Below, in pieces: positions 6,397 through 7,557 of a stretch of DNA of 7,557 nucleotides. A program made the translations under genes and the position numbers. Location: NCBI GenBank assembly GCA_026169575.1, contig JAPFCT010000212.1, positions 1-7,557 of the forward strand. The letters run 5' to 3'. The first letter of the stretch is position 1. The number at the start of each line of letters is the position of its first letter. Under the pieces are notes generated by a model, which saw only the letters and a program-made list of their open reading frames with translations, made no database searches and was not told the origin of the DNA. Origin of the DNA: Faecalimonas sp. (lineage in GTDB: Bacteria; Bacillota_A; Clostridia; Lachnospirales; Lachnospiraceae).

Positions 6397-7557
6397 ATGA
6401 AGGGAAAAATAGGAAAAGGATTTTTATGTCTCGGGATGATGGGACTGGTGCTTTCCGGGTGCCAGCCTGCGAGGCAGGAGAATCAGACTACCGGGGAAAA
6501 GGAACAGACGGTGAAGTACAGGGAAGAGAATGATGCTCAAAAGAAGAACAAGGAAGTGTGGGTTGAGAATCCTTTGTCAGAAGAGGAAAGGTCACAAATT
6601 GAAGGAAAAGAGCAGATGAGTAACGGGGAGAGGGAGATGTATATCAATGCGATCGTTCCGTGTGAGCCATTAAATCTGACAAGGGAGCAGAAGCTGGAGG
6701 ATTTTGATTTCTTCTGGAATACGATTCGGGAGAAATTGTATTGTCTTGATGATATTTTTTCAGAGGCAGGTGTGAAATATGAGGAGTACATTGCAGAGTT
6801 TCGCAGTCAGATCGCAGAGAGTAAAAGTGATTATGAGTTCTGGGAGATTTTTGATAAATCTGTCGGCATCTGTCGGGGACACTGGCATGCAGATCTGCTT
6901 GCTCCATATGCGACATTGGTAGACGGGATTACTCTTGCAGGTCAGATAGATATTATCCGGGAGACTACTGAGGGCGAACAAAATCAAAAATTAAAATACT
7001 GGGATGTGTTAGTATCGCAAGAGAATTATCAATATAAAAGTAACCGACAAGGTAAAGTGATGTCAGAAGCGATGCCGGAACTCAAAATCATAGACGAGGA
7101 TACAGCAGTGATCACAGTACCTACGTTTGGATACAATGCGCAGAGAGAGAAGGCAGGGGACCTTTTTATCGAATATATGAAACAGGTATCTGATTATAAA
7201 AATGTGATTTTTGATCTAAAGGGGAACAGAGGGGGAGTCAGCTCATTTGTGTATCACAATCTGATCGCTCCCAATATTGAACAGCCTTTAAAAATGAAGC
7301 AGGTAAAATTTTTCAAAATGAAGGAGGATATCGCAGCGGCAGATCGGATCCCAGATTTGGAGGGAGGACCGTGGAGCTACCGCGTGGGATATCAGGAGCA
7401 GACGATTTATGCCTCCACACCGCTTTCACAGCTGCCGGAAAAAATGAGGATAAAAAACGGTGATTATGGAAATGCGGATTATTTCAGCAGGAGTGATATT
7501 ACAGTTTTTCCAAGATTTGACCACAAAATTTTAAAAGGGAAAATCTGGGTATTGACC
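6397..7557 (+). CDS. Lipoprotein with S41 (C-terminal processing/tricorn-like) peptidase domain, partial
   Basis: The reading frame is open to the window edge (387 codons, no stop). The N-terminus is a lipoprotein signal peptide: MKGKIGKG, a hydrophobic stretch and the lipobox LSGC with the lipidated cysteine at residue 22. The mature protein should be anchored to the outer face of the membrane by a charged linker (about residues 23-75). The body resembles S41 peptidases: a helical cap (about 90-160) ending in CRGHWHADL at the place of the family's DGH motif, then the strand AVITVPTFGYNA, and VIFDLKGNRGG (270-280), a good match to the IIDLRGNGGG signature. No PDZ domain is evident. The final strand KGKIWVLT is where the family continues into its catalytic-serine segment, which lies outside the window, so activity cannot be judged. 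The ATG follows AGGAGGG (6384-6390) by six bases. The substrate is unknown; roles could include processing of extracellular peptides. Confidence 0.85.
   Translation, partial: MKGKIGKGFLCLGMMGLVLSGCQPARQENQTTGEKEQTVKYREENDAQKKNKEVWVENPLSEEERSQIEGKEQMSNGEREMYINAIVPCEPLNLTREQKLEDFDFFWNTIREKLYCLDDIFSEAGVKYEEYIAEFRSQIAESKSDYEFWEIFDKSVGICRGHWHADLLAPYATLVDGITLAGQIDIIRETTEGEQNQKLKYWDVLVSQENYQYKSNRQGKVMSEAMPELKIIDEDTAVITVPTFGYNAQREKAGDLFIEYMKQVSDYKNVIFDLKGNRGGVSSFVYHNLIAPNIEQPLKMKQVKFFKMKEDIAAADRIPDLEGGPWSYRVGYQEQTIYASTPLSQLPEKMRIKNGDYGNADYFSRSDITVFPRFDHKILKGKIWVLT

Noticed and set aside
6537..6987. Three overlapping minus-strand frames inside the lipoprotein gene
   Set aside because: They are opposite a frame with a lipobox and S41 motif, and have no initiation signals or recognisable domains.
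1..7557. CRISPR arrays, tRNA or rRNA genes, insertion sequences
   Set aside because: No regularly spaced direct repeats, cloverleaf-like segments, rRNA-like stretches or transposase motifs were seen on either strand.

Overview
The window looks like chromosomal DNA of a low-GC Bacillota, most likely a gut clostridium of the Lachnospiraceae type. The reasons are a SAM-I (S-box) riboswitch ahead of metK, strong AGGAGG-type ribosome binding sites, U-tailed hairpin terminators, and an EFR1-type ferredoxin/flavodoxin protein beside HTH/TPR regulators. The family assignment is inference from gene style; no marker gene proves it.

Layout. Positions 1-156 carry no supportable gene. From 157 to 1689 is a complete housekeeping unit: SAM-I riboswitch, intrinsic leader terminator, metK (S-adenosylmethionine synthetase), a long 3' hairpin and a strong terminator. 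SAM made by MetK should feed back on its own leader. All genes read on the + strand.

From about 1690 the window becomes accessory in character and more AT-rich. A small flavodoxin-like/2[4Fe-4S] protein (EFR1 family, 1844-2590) has its own candidate promoter and a perfect 15-bp palindrome just before its ribosome binding site. A spacer with non-conserved reading frames follows. Next is an XRE-type HTH regulator with a helical, TPR-like C-terminal part (2886-3938), whose promoter (TTGAAA-18 bp-TATAAT) is one of the clearest in the window. It is followed closely by a GNAT acetyltransferase (3992-4375) and, after 67 bp holding a zinc-ribbon-like coding remnant, by a 591-residue regulator with two HTH domains (4443-6218). 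No terminator is visible between 2886 and 6218, so these three genes may be one transcript. It ends at a hairpin followed by eight T residues (6253-6304).

Directly after that terminator an extended -10 promoter starts a lipoprotein gene (6397 to the window edge) with an S41 (C-terminal processing/tricorn-like) peptidase fold. The window ends just before the expected catalytic serine region.

The most interesting part is the pair formed by the double HTH/TPR regulator and the adjacent lipoprotein-peptidase. The regulator appears to be built of two related halves of about 295 residues, and base composition drops sharply after the second HTH. RRNPP-type (Rgg/PlcR-like) regulators of this general shape often sense short peptides, so a peptide-signalling circuit is a reasonable hypothesis, but nothing in the sequence proves it.
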